From positions 62,001 through 126,000 of the forward strand of contig NZ_FNPW01000013.1 in the NCBI RefSeq assembly GCF_900107395.1: DNA of 64,000 nt, written 5' to 3'. Made by a program: the position numbers and the translations under genes. Of the stretch, positions 1 to 7,425 are shown piece after piece. This stretch comes from Pseudomonas sp. NFIX28. GTDB lineage: Bacteria > Pseudomonadota > Gammaproteobacteria > Pseudomonadales > Pseudomonadaceae. Under the pieces are notes generated by a model, which ran no database searches, was not told the origin of the DNA, and saw only the letters and a list, made by a program, of their open reading frames with translations. The first letter of the stretch is position 1; every line of letters begins with the position of its first letter.

Positions 1-167
1 GTCTCCAGCGCGCGCAGGTTGATGCCGGTGACCACCAGGTCGACCCGGCCGCTTTGCGGCTCGTAGATCCGCAGGGTCAGGGTGGAATCGGAGCCAGTGC
101 TGAAGGCACAGGCCAGGGGCGCGAAGCCCTGTTCGATGTAGCGGCGCAACTGCGCCAGGGAAATCAC
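1..167 (-). CDS. DUF1652 family protein (partial, N-terminal part)
   Basis: The reverse strand reads from a GTG at 165-167, preceded by a good ribosome site (GGAGG at about 172-176), and stays open to the window edge. About 55 residues are visible, beginning V-I-S-L-A-Q-L-R-R and containing the stretch S-G-R-V-D-L-V-V-T-G. This matches my memory of the small (about 70-90 aa) DUF1652 proteins found almost only in Pseudomonas. Their function is unknown. The C-terminus lies outside the window. The GTG start is chosen because of the ribosome site and because homologues begin at this point. Confidence 0.7.
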   Translation of the reverse strand, partial: MISLAQLRRYIEQGFAPLACAFSTGSDSTLTLRIYEPQSGRVDLVVTGINLRALE

Positions 168-178
168 CCAGGCCTCCT

Positions 179-430
179 TCAACGGCGACGCCACAACAGG
201 CCGGCCAGCAAGCCGACCCCGGCGAGGATGGCGACGCTGGCCAAGGGTTTGTCCCGGACAAAGCTGGCGACGCGGTCCAGCGCCTCGCCGTAGGTTTCCT
301 GCAATTGCCCGGCGGCCTGGCGGGCGGCGCCTTGCAGGCGCATCTGCTCATCGTCGAGCAGCTCGCCCACCACGCCCTGGGCCTTGCCGGCCGCCGTGCC
401 CACCGCACCCGTGATCTGTTCGCTACGCAT
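179..430 (-). CDS. CsbD / ElaB-YqjD-like small membrane-anchored protein
   Basis: An 83-residue protein. The first 60 residues are charged and probably helical, with a G-x-V-x-x-A-x-G-K-x-Q-G pattern near residues 8-20 as in CsbD-type stress proteins. It ends with one hydrophobic helix (A-S-V-A-I-L-A-G-V-G-L-L-A-G-L-L) followed by W-R-R-R, the C-tail anchor arrangement of ElaB/YqjD proteins, which bind ribosomes or the inner membrane in stationary phase. It lies 12 bases upstream of the DUF1652 start on the same strand, so the two may be cotranscribed. The role is inferred from family resemblance only. Confidence 0.7.
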   Translation of the reverse strand: MRSEQITGAVGTAAGKAQGVVGELLDDEQMRLQGAARQAAGQLQETYGEALDRVASFVRDKPLASVAILAGVGLLAGLLWRRR

Positions 431-530
431 CGTGCATTCCTTCAGCTGATGATGTTCGGTGAACGGCCCGTGTCAGCCACGGCACCGCACATCACCCAGC
501 CTAAGAAACCCCATGACACCGCAAAAGCGC

Positions 531-563
531 CATTTGTACTGGTGGCACTGGTGCATTTGTACT
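531..563. repeat. Direct repeat upstream of the CsbD-like gene
   Basis: The ten bases catttgtact occur at 531-540 and again at 554-563, a 23-base period, with the palindromic stretch ctggtggcactggtg between them. The pair lies about 100 bases upstream of the CsbD-like gene and just beyond the stop codon of the LuxR-type regulator, so it could be an operator for the former or part of a terminator for the latter. Confidence 0.35.
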
Positions 564-565
564 TG

Positions 566-2065
566 TCAGCGCTGCGCCTTGTTGCGGCGGTCGCCACTGA
601 ACAGCCCGCGCTCGCGCGCCCAGACAATGGCCTCGGCGCGGCTGTGCACCGCCAGCTTGGAATACACCGTGGCCACGTGGTTGCGCACCGTGCTGGACGC
701 CAATTGCAGGCGCGCGGCGATCTCCTTGTCGGCCAGGCCCTCGCAGATCAGCCCCAGCACATCGCGCTCGCGGGCGGTCAGGTCGGTAAAGGATGCGCTG
801 GGTTGCTCGGCCTGGTTGGCGCTGCGCACATTGGCCAGCTTTTCGATCAGGGTCTGGCTGAACCACGAAGCATCGCGCATCACTTCTTCGATCGCCGATA
901 CCAGCTCCAGCTCGGAACGCTTGCGCTCGGTGATATCCATCAGCACCAGCAGGTAGCTGGGCTTGTCCTGGATGTCCACGGTGTCGGCCGAGACCACGCA
1001 ATCGAGCAGTTCACCGCCCTTCTTCAGCACCCGCAGGTCGACGCTGCGCACATCGGCGCTTTTCTCCAGGGCGGCGAACAGGCTGGCACAGGCCTGCGGG
1101 CTGGCAACGAAGCCGACCTCTTCCACGGTCTTGCCCAGCAGCTCTTCGGCGGCGTAACCGGTGCTGTCGAGAAAGGCCTCGTTGACGTCGACGATCTGCT
1201 GGCTGTCGGCGCCGCAGACCAGGGTCGGCACCGGCGTCAGGCGGAAGGCCTTGGCGAAGCGCTCTTCGCTCTGGCGCAGGGCCGTCTCGGCCTTGCGCCG
1301 CGGCTCCAGATCCATGAAGGAAAACAGCATGCAGTCTTCATCGTTGATATCCAGCGGCTGGCCAGCGACTATCACCAGCTTGCTGCCGCCTTCGGGCAGG
1401 CGCAGCTCGGCCTGCATCTGCGGGATGGTCGCGCCCTGGTTCAGGCGTTCGATGGCCAGGTCCTTGCGCTCGGCGCCTTCCAGCACATCCACCTCGTACA
1501 CCGAGCGGCCGATCACCTGGTCGCGGGCATAGCCGGTCATTTCCAAAAAGCCCTGGTTGACCTTGATGTAGCGCAGGTCGCTGAGGCGGCAGATCACCGC
1601 CGGCGCCGGGTTGGAATTGAAGGTCTTCTCGAAACGCTGTTCGGCGCTGGCCCATTCGGTGGCGTCGCTGAGGATCAGCACCAGGGATTCCACCTCGCCG
1701 GCGCGGTCGGTGAGGATCATGCTGCGCACCCGATGCACCCAGGTGCGCTGCTCCTCGCCCTCGCCGCTGCGTACCTCCACCACCACATCGCTGAAAGTCT
1801 CCCCGGCGGCCACCCGGTTGATCGGGTAGTTCTCCAGCGCCAGTGGGTGATTGTTGCGATAACGCAGGGCGAAACGCTCGGCGTATTGCTGGTCGTCGGC
1901 GCCCAGCTCGGCGATCTCCTCGACCCCGTGCATGGCCAGCGCCGCGTCGTTGGCCCAGACAATGCGCCGGTCCGCCTCGAGCAGGATGACCCCGTCGGAC
2001 AGTCCGGAAATGATCTGCTGCAGCTGCCGGCGATTGGTTTCGGTGGCGAGTAGATCCTGGCTCAT
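566..2065 (-). CDS. Triple-PAS transcriptional regulator with LuxR-type HTH
   Basis: A 499-residue protein with no receiver domain and no kinase. Three PAS-type sensor segments follow one another (about residues 15-130, 140-260 and 270-390; each has the N-x-A-x-x-x-x-T-G-Y or related motif and a D-I/L-T-E-R/W ending). A linker helix leads to a LuxR/NarL helix-turn-helix at about 425-485, with the signature L-T-A-R-E-R-D-V-L and S-S-T-V-R-N-H-V-A-T-V-Y-S-K-L. It should be a cytoplasmic one-component regulator in which the PAS domains bind a small ligand or cofactor. No ligand can be deduced. It runs in the same direction as the CsbD-like gene, which may be a target. Confidence 0.85.
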   Translation of the reverse strand: MSQDLLATETNRRQLQQIISGLSDGVILLEADRRIVWANDAALAMHGVEEIAELGADDQQYAERFALRYRNNHPLALENYPINRVAAGETFSDVVVEVRSGEGEEQRTWVHRVRSMILTDRAGEVESLVLILSDATEWASAEQRFEKTFNSNPAPAVICRLSDLRYIKVNQGFLEMTGYARDQVIGRSVYEVDVLEGAERKDLAIERLNQGATIPQMQAELRLPEGGSKLVIVAGQPLDINDEDCMLFSFMDLEPRRKAETALRQSEERFAKAFRLTPVPTLVCGADSQQIVDVNEAFLDSTGYAAEELLGKTVEEVGFVASPQACASLFAALEKSADVRSVDLRVLKKGGELLDCVVSADTVDIQDKPSYLLVLMDITERKRSELELVSAIEEVMRDASWFSQTLIEKLANVRSANQAEQPSASFTDLTARERDVLGLICEGLADKEIAARLQLASSTVRNHVATVYSKLAVHSRAEAIVWARERGLFSGDRRNKAQR

Positions 2066-2190
2066 GGCAACTCCTCAAAGGCCCGGCGCCACTGGCGTGA
2101 CGTCGAAAAAAGGCGGGCAGAAACTACGACCACGGCGCTTCGCCATCGTGCCCTGGAGCTAACCCGCCCCTACCGCCGGGGCGTTTCCCC

Positions 2191-2632
2191 GTGGCCGCTG
2201 GCGAGCACCGCGAGGCTGCGATAGACCCGAAGGGTCTCCAGCGTCAGCAAGATCGCCGCGAGCGTGCCGCTCGATCGCAGCCTGCGGCAGCGGCTACACA
2301 AAGCGTGGAACGGCTCCATTGTCGTGCCGGGCACTGCCCCTGTAGCCGCTGCCGAGCACCGCGAGGCTGCGATAGACCCGCAGGGGCTCCGACGTCAGCA
2401 AGATCGCCGCGAGCGTGCCGCTCGATCGCAGACTTCGGCAGCGGCTACAAGGCGCACGCATAAACGTCGCAAGGAACGCAACCCTGTAGCCGCTGCCGAG
2501 CACCGCGAGGCTGCGATAGACCCGCAGGGTCTCCGGCGCCGGCAAGATCGCCGCGAGCGTGCCGCTCGATCGCAGCCTTCGGCAGCGGCTACAAGGCGCA
2601 CGCATAAACGTCGTGAGGAACACAGCCCGGGG
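2191..2632. repeat. REP cluster: three tandem inverted-repeat units
   Basis: Three successive REP doublets (2191-2298, 2341-2450, 2486-2592). Each starts with gtagccgctgccgagcaccg (first copy variant) and ends with the inverted cggcagcggctac, so each can fold into one long hairpin. The second and third share their flank too (aaggcgcacgcataaacgtcg after each), giving a repeat of about 145 bases. They lie in the gap between two genes of the same orientation. No gene is seen in 2066-2641. Confidence 0.85.
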
Positions 2633-2641
2633 CGAATGGGC

Positions 2642-3961
2642 TCAGGAAATGCCCAGGGCCTTCAGGCGGCGGTACAGGGTGCGTTCGCTCAGGCCCAGGG
2701 CCTTGGCCAGTTCGCTGCGTGAGCCTTCGAAGACTTCCAGGGCGTGGGCCAGTTGTTCCAGGTCTTTGTTCGCGCGGCGTCGGACGGGGGTTGCCGGGGC
2801 GGCGCTGCCCGCGCGCAGTTCCTCGGGCAGATCCTCGACGCGGATCACCCCGTCGTCGCTGAACAGCCGCGCCCGTTCGAGGATATTGCGCAACTCGCGG
2901 ATATTGCCCGGGTAGGCATACAGGCTCAGGCGCTCCAGGGCCTGCGGCGCGACTCGCGGCACGGCGCCCGGCGCCAGGCGTTGCAGCAGGCTGTCGATCA
3001 GCAGCGGCAGGTCGTCGCTGCGCTCGCGCAGGGCCGGCAGGCGGATCGGGAAAGCGCTGATGCGGTAATACAGATCCTGGCGGAAGGTGCCGGCAGCGAC
3101 CATTTCCTTGAGCGGCTTGTGGGTCGCCGAGACCAGGCGGAAATCCGAATGCACGGTGCGCAGGCTGCCCACCGGGCGAAAGCTGCCGGACTCGATCAAC
3201 CGCAGCAGCTTGACCTGCATCGCCAGCGGCACTTCGCCGATCTCGTCGAGAAACAGCGTGCCGCCATGGGCCGCTTCGGCGAGGCCAATCTTGCGTTGCA
3301 AGGCGCCGGTGAAGGCGCCCTTCTCGTAGCCGAACAGTTCGCTCTCCAGCAACGACTCGGTCAGGCCGGTGCAATCGACCACCACCAACGGCCCGCCGGC
3401 ACGCGGGCTGCCGTCGTGCAGGGCGCGGGCGAACAGCTCCTTGCCGGTGCCGGATTCGCCCTGCAACAGCACCGGGATCTGCGACGGCGCCGCCCGCTGC
3501 AAGGCGCTCAAGGCCTCATTGAAGGCCGGCGAACGCCCCACCAAACCCTTCTGCTGCGGCTGCACCGAAGCCACCGCCACCGAACTCAAGCGCTCGACAT
3601 AAGCCACCACCTGCCCCGTGTCGCCGAGGATCGGCCGCAACTCGACATCGACGTGCTCCGGCCCGCGCGGGGTGTGATGGATATGCAGCAGGCGCTCCGG
3701 CAGGCGGGTCTCGAAAGCCTTGCGCATCGGGCAATGCTCGCCGGCCTGGTCGCAAGGCACCGCGAACTGATGGGAGACCCGGTAGCACTTGGCGCCTACA
3801 TGGGGCTTGCCCTCAACACCGAACTGGCGCTGGTAGGCGGTGTTGGCCGCGAGGATGTTGTAGTCGGTATCTAACAGAATCGTCGGCTGCGCGTCATGTT
3901 CCAGATAGGACATCAGGGCTAACATTTCAGCACTGGCGAGGGCATTGGGGGGCTGGGGCAT
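2642..3961 (-). CDS. fisR: FisR-type sigma54-dependent activator sensing sulfane sulfur
   Basis: A 439-residue enhancer-binding protein. Residues 15-130 form a PAS-like sensor, 140-370 the AAA+ domain (Walker A G-E-S-G-T-G-K-E, sigma54-contact loop G-A-F-T-G-A, Walker B G-G-T-L-F-L-D-E-I-G-E), and the last 45 residues a Fis-type helix-turn-helix. The sensor has three cysteines at 59, 70 and 77. The 11 and 7 residue spacings equal those of Cys53/64/71 in Cupriavidus FisR, which form polysulfide links on sensing sulfane sulfur (recalled from the literature). It is divergent from persulfide dioxygenase and SQR, with a sigma54 promoter between them. Function as their activator is a strong inference. 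Confidence 0.88.
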   Translation of the reverse strand: MPQPPNALASAEMLALMSYLEHDAQPTILLDTDYNILAANTAYQRQFGVEGKPHVGAKCYRVSHQFAVPCDQAGEHCPMRKAFETRLPERLLHIHHTPRGPEHVDVELRPILGDTGQVVAYVERLSSVAVASVQPQQKGLVGRSPAFNEALSALQRAAPSQIPVLLQGESGTGKELFARALHDGSPRAGGPLVVVDCTGLTESLLESELFGYEKGAFTGALQRKIGLAEAAHGGTLFLDEIGEVPLAMQVKLLRLIESGSFRPVGSLRTVHSDFRLVSATHKPLKEMVAAGTFRQDLYYRISAFPIRLPALRERSDDLPLLIDSLLQRLAPGAVPRVAPQALERLSLYAYPGNIRELRNILERARLFSDDGVIRVEDLPEELRAGSAAPATPVRRRANKDLEQLAHALEVFEGSRSELAKALGLSERTLYRRLKALGIS

Positions 3962-4008
3962 GGCAACTCCTGGGCGTTGCGCGGCAGCTTAAACCATGAA
4001 CTCGGCTT

Positions 4009-4060
4009 CTGCCATTTTCTGCCAGAAACTGCCATTCGACTGCCACCAAAAATTGGCAGT
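4009..4060. promoter_or_regulatory. Probable FisR enhancer sites (repeated CTGCCA)
   Basis: CTGCCA occurs four times in the same orientation at 4009, 4019, 4029 and 4040, about one helical turn apart. The last forms a perfect inverted repeat ACTGCCA-N8-TGGCAGT (4039-4060). The array lies about 70-120 bases upstream of the sigma54 promoter, a normal distance for an enhancer-binding protein, and within the divergent gap next to the fisR-like start, so it could serve both activation and autoregulation. Confidence 0.65.
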
Positions 4061-4129
4061 GACAGCCGAAACGCCCACCCCAAGCCGTTGAATTCAATGA
4101 ATAGGCAGTAAAACCAGCACGCGCCGATT

Positions 4130-4146
4130 GGCACGTTTATTGACAG
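4130..4146 (+). promoter_or_regulatory. Sigma54 (-24/-12) promoter of the sulfur oxidation operon
   Basis: The sequence ttggcacgtttattgaca matches YTGGCACG-N4-TTGC with the GG to -12 spacing correct. The only departure is A in place of C at the -12 element (TTGA). It lies 55 bases upstream of the persulfide dioxygenase start and is the expected promoter type for a FisR-controlled operon. Confidence 0.75.
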
Positions 4147-4201
4147 TCCAAGGGACGACTGTCTGCCTTGGCCGACGTCACCCTATTGCTCGGAGAACCC
4201 C

Positions 4202-5086
4202 ATGATCATCGGCGCATCGCTGTGTGTAGAAGCCTTTTTTGACAGCCAGACGTGGACCATCAGCTACCTGGTCATGGACCTCGACACCCGGCGCTGCGCA
4301 CTGATCGACAGCGTGCTGGACTACGACGCCAAGTCCGGCCGCACCCGCACCGAGTCCGCCGACAAGCTGATTGCCCGGGTGCGCGAACTGGACGCCCAGG
4401 TCGACTGGATCCTCGAGACCCATGTGCACGCCGACCACCTGTCCGCCGCGGCCTACCTCAAGGCACAGCTCGGCGCGCGGGTGGCGATCGGCAACCAGAT
4501 CACCGTGGTGCAGCAGGTGTTTGGCCAGTTGTTCAACGAAGGCCAGGGCTTTGCCCGCGACGGCAGCCAGTTCGACGTGCTGCTCGAAGACGACAGCCGC
4601 TTCGCCATCGGCAACCTCCAGGCCCGCGCCCTGCATACCCCCGGCCATACCCCGGCGTGCATGACCTATCTGGTGCAAGTCGGTGAGGAGACCGTGGCCT
4701 TTGTCGGCGACACCCTGTTCATGCCCGACTACGGCACCGCCCGCTGCGACTTCCCCGGTGCCGACGCGCGCACCCTGTACCGCTCCATCGGCAAGATCCT
4801 CGCCCTGCCCCCGCAGACCCGGCTGTTCATGTGCCACGACTACCTGCCCAACGGCCGCGAGCTGCAGTACATGACCACGGTCGCCGAGCAGCGCGCCCAC
4901 AATATCCACATTCATGAAGGGATCGACGAAGAGGCCTTTGTGCGCATGCGCGAAGCCCGCGATGCGACCCTGGACATGCCGGTGCTGATCCTGCCTTCGG
5001 TGCAGGTCAACATGCGCAGCGGCCAGTTCCCCGAACCCGACGACAACGGCGTGAGCTACCTGAAGATCCCGCTCAATGCCCTTTGA
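4202..5086 (+). CDS. Persulfide dioxygenase (MBL-fold, ETHE1/Blh-like)
   Basis: A 294-residue metallo-beta-lactamase-fold enzyme. The metal motif T-H-V-H-A-D-H is at residues 73-79 (H74, H76, D78, H79). Later H-T-P-G-H-T-P-A-C (about 147) and G-D-T-L-F-M-P-D-Y-G-T-A-R-C-D-F supply the other iron ligands and the family's conserved cysteine region. These enzymes use iron and O2 to oxidise glutathione persulfide to sulfite. The following gene encodes SQR, which makes the persulfide, so the pair forms a cytoplasmic sulfide detoxification route. It overlaps no other gene; the next start comes 34 bases after its stop. Confidence 0.9.
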   Translation: MIIGASLCVEAFFDSQTWTISYLVMDLDTRRCALIDSVLDYDAKSGRTRTESADKLIARVRELDAQVDWILETHVHADHLSAAAYLKAQLGARVAIGNQITVVQQVFGQLFNEGQGFARDGSQFDVLLEDDSRFAIGNLQARALHTPGHTPACMTYLVQVGEETVAFVGDTLFMPDYGTARCDFPGADARTLYRSIGKILALPPQTRLFMCHDYLPNGRELQYMTTVAEQRAHNIHIHEGIDEEAFVRMREARDATLDMPVLILPSVQVNMRSGQFPEPDDNGVSYLKIPLNAL

Positions 5087-5120
5087 AAAATATAACGCCA
5101 CTCCACCAGGAGACGATGCC

Positions 5121-6398
5121 ATGCGCCCTATTTCCCCCACCTTGCGTGCCGTCAACGGCAGCCACCAGATATTGATCGTCGGCGGCGGCGCCGCCGGCAT
5201 TGCCACCGCGTCCAGCCTGATCAGCCGCGAACCGCACCTTGACGTCGCCATCATCGACCCGGCCGACACCCACTATTACCAGCCCGGCTGGACCCTGGTC
5301 GGCGCCGGGGTGTTCCGCGCCGAAGACACCGCGCGCAGCATGGCCTCGCTGATCCCCAAGGGGGTGAAGTGGATTCAGGCCGCGGTGAGCAGCTTCGAGC
5401 CGGAGCACAACGCCCTGCTGCTCAACGACGGGCGCGTGCTGGGTTATGACCAGTTGATCGTCTGCCCCGGCCTCAAGCTCGACTGGAACGCCATCGACGG
5501 CCTGGACGAAACCCTGGGCAAGCACGGCGTGACCTCCAACTACCGCTACGACCTGGCGCCCTACACCTGGCAACTGGCGCAGAACCTCAAGCAGGGCCAG
5601 GCGCTGTTCAGCCAGCCGCCGATGCCGATCAAATGCGCCGGCGCGCCGCAGAAGGCCATGTACCTGTCCTGCGACCACTGGCTGCGCAACGGCCGGCTGG
5701 GGCAGATCAACACGCGCTTTTTGAATGCCGGCGGCGTGCTGTTCGGCGTGCCGGACTACGTGCCGGCGCTGATGGAATACGTGAAGAAATACAACATCGC
5801 CCTGGATTTCGGCCACAACCTGGTGGCGGTGGATGGCCCCGGCAAACGGGCGACGTTCGTGCGCAACAACGCCGACGGCCAGCCGGAACGCGTCGAACTG
5901 CCCTTCGACATGTTGCACGTGGTGCCGCCGCAGACCGCCCCGGACTTTATCCGCAACAGCCCGCTGGCCGACGCCGCCGGCTGGATCGACGTCGACCCGC
6001 ACAGCCTGCGGCACAAGCGCTACAGCAATATCCACGGCCTGGGCGACGGGACCAATACCAGCAACGCAAAAACCGCCGCGGCGGCGCGCAAGCAGGCGCC
6101 GGTGGTGGCCACCAACGTGCTGGTGAACCTCAAGCGCCTGCCGACCCGGGCGCAATACGACGGCTACGGCTCCTGCCCGCTGACCGTGGAGCGCGGCAAG
6201 ATCGTCCTCGCCGAGTTCACCTACGGCGGCAAGGTCGCGCCGAGCTTTCCGGCCTGGCTGCTCGACGGTCGCCAGCCGACCCGCCGCGCCTGGTGGCTGA
6301 AGGAACGCATCCTGCCGCCGCTGTACTGGCGCGGCATGCTCAAGGGCCATGAGTGGCTGGCGCGCCCCAGCCTGGTGACGGACCTGCCGGAATCATGA
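5121..6398 (+). CDS. sqr: Sulfide:quinone oxidoreductase (SQR, type II-like)
   Basis: A 425-residue flavoprotein of the peripheral membrane SQR/FCSD family. The FAD-binding glycine motif I-V-G-G-G-A-A-G is near residues 19-26, and P-G-L-K-L-D-W and G-D-G-T-N-T-S-N-A-K-T-A-A-A mark the second dinucleotide segments. Cysteines in P-I-K-C-A-G-A-P-Q-K-A and the following S-C-D-H-W, plus one in G-S-C-P-L-T, are candidates for sulfide oxidation. I chose the ATG at 5121 because AGGAG lies 7 bases before it; an upstream in-frame ATG (5076) lies inside the preceding gene. The stop overlaps the next start (ATGA). It passes electrons from sulfide to ubiquinone and makes persulfide for the dioxygenase. 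Confidence 0.9.
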   Translation: MRPISPTLRAVNGSHQILIVGGGAAGIATASSLISREPHLDVAIIDPADTHYYQPGWTLVGAGVFRAEDTARSMASLIPKGVKWIQAAVSSFEPEHNALLLNDGRVLGYDQLIVCPGLKLDWNAIDGLDETLGKHGVTSNYRYDLAPYTWQLAQNLKQGQALFSQPPMPIKCAGAPQKAMYLSCDHWLRNGRLGQINTRFLNAGGVLFGVPDYVPALMEYVKKYNIALDFGHNLVAVDGPGKRATFVRNNADGQPERVELPFDMLHVVPPQTAPDFIRNSPLADAAGWIDVDPHSLRHKRYSNIHGLGDGTNTSNAKTAAAARKQAPVVATNVLVNLKRLPTRAQYDGYGSCPLTVERGKIVLAEFTYGGKVAPSFPAWLLDGRQPTRRAWWLKERILPPLYWRGMLKGHEWLARPSLVTDLPES

Positions 6399-7219
6399 GT
6401 GAGTACAACTTGCTGGGCGCAGGCCTCGGCGCGCTGATTGGCGCGATCCTGGCGTTGACCGGGGCCGGCGGCGGGATTCTCGCGGTGCCGCTGCTGGTGT
6501 TCGGCCTCGGCCTGAGCATGGTCGAGGCCGCGCCCATCGGCCTGCTCGCGGTGGGCCTGGCGGCCGCCGTGGGCGCGGTGCTGGGGCTGCGCGAAGGCAT
6601 CGTGCGTTACCGCGCCGCCGGCTTTGTCGCCGCCATCGGCATTCTTATGGCGCCGCTGGGCCTGTGGCTGGCCCACCGCCTGCCGAACCTGCCGCTGGCC
6701 CTGCTGTTTTCCGCGGTGCTGCTGTACGCCTGCGGGCGCATCCTGCTCAAGGCCAGCCGCGAACTGCGCCACGGCCAACCGGCGCCCCGCGCGGCCTTCC
6801 AGCCCTGCGTGCTCAACCCCTTGCAGGGCCGGCTGCGCTGGACCCTGCCCTGCGCCCGCGCGCTGACCGTCACCGGCCTGCTCTCGGGGCTGCTCTCCGG
6901 CTTGCTCGGGGTCGGCGGCGGCTTCGTGATCATCCCGGCGCTGACCCGCTACACCAACCTGGACAGCAAAAGCATCGTCGCCACCTCCCTGGCGGTGATC
7001 GCCCTGGTGTCTGCCGGCAGCGTCATCACCGCCAGCCTCAGCGGCGTGATGCACTGGGCGGTGGGCGCGCCCTTCGCCCTTGGCGCAGTGCTGGGGCTGA
7101 TCGCCGGCCGGCAGGTCACCCGCTACCTGGCGGGGCCGCGCTTGCAGCAGCTGTTTGCCTTGGTAGGCATGCTGGCGGCGGTACTGCTCAGCCTGGGAGC
7201 ACTCGGCGCCTGGCGTTGA
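6395..7219 (+). CDS. TauE/SafE-family sulfite/sulfonate exporter
   Basis: A 274-residue, very hydrophobic protein with about eight membrane helices and an internal two-fold repeat. The G-A-L-I-G-A-I-L-A-L-T-G-A-G-G-G segment at the start recurs as G-L-L-S-G-L-L-S-G-L-L-G-V-G-G-G near residue 170, the hallmark of the TauE/SafE/YfcA family. It overlaps SQR by four bases (ATGA), so it is translationally coupled. In this context it most likely exports sulfite or thiosulfate made by the dioxygenase. Substrate and direction are inferred. Confidence 0.88.
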   Translation: MSEYNLLGAGLGALIGAILALTGAGGGILAVPLLVFGLGLSMVEAAPIGLLAVGLAAAVGAVLGLREGIVRYRAAGFVAAIGILMAPLGLWLAHRLPNLPLALLFSAVLLYACGRILLKASRELRHGQPAPRAAFQPCVLNPLQGRLRWTLPCARALTVTGLLSGLLSGLLGVGGGFVIIPALTRYTNLDSKSIVATSLAVIALVSAGSVITASLSGVMHWAVGAPFALGAVLGLIAGRQVTRYLAGPRLQQLFALVGMLAAVLLSLGALGAWR

Positions 7220-7232
7220 ACCCGCAATCGCG

Positions 7233-7320
7233 AGCAAACGCTCTTCTGTAGGAGCGAAGCTTGCTCGCGATAGCGCCCGCCCAGGCAACAAAAACATCCC
7301 GGCAATCAATCGCTCCTACA
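7233..7320. repeat. REP elements downstream of the sulfur operon
   Basis: Copies of the 'gtaggagcgaagcttgctcgcga' REP type: a full copy at 7248-7270, an opposed partial copy (atcgcgagcaaacgctc) at about 7236, and a short tcgctcctacaa at 7310-7320. Such paired units can fold and probably stabilise or end the upstream transcript. Nothing else is seen in the 206-base gap. Confidence 0.75.
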
Positions 7321-7425
7321 ACCAAATCAGCCACTGCGTCGACGCTTGCAGATTCCTCCTAAATCCCTGCCCCGCCATTCCCGGTACGGTTTTCAGCAAC
7401 CCTTTTGCCTGAACCAGGACCCGCC

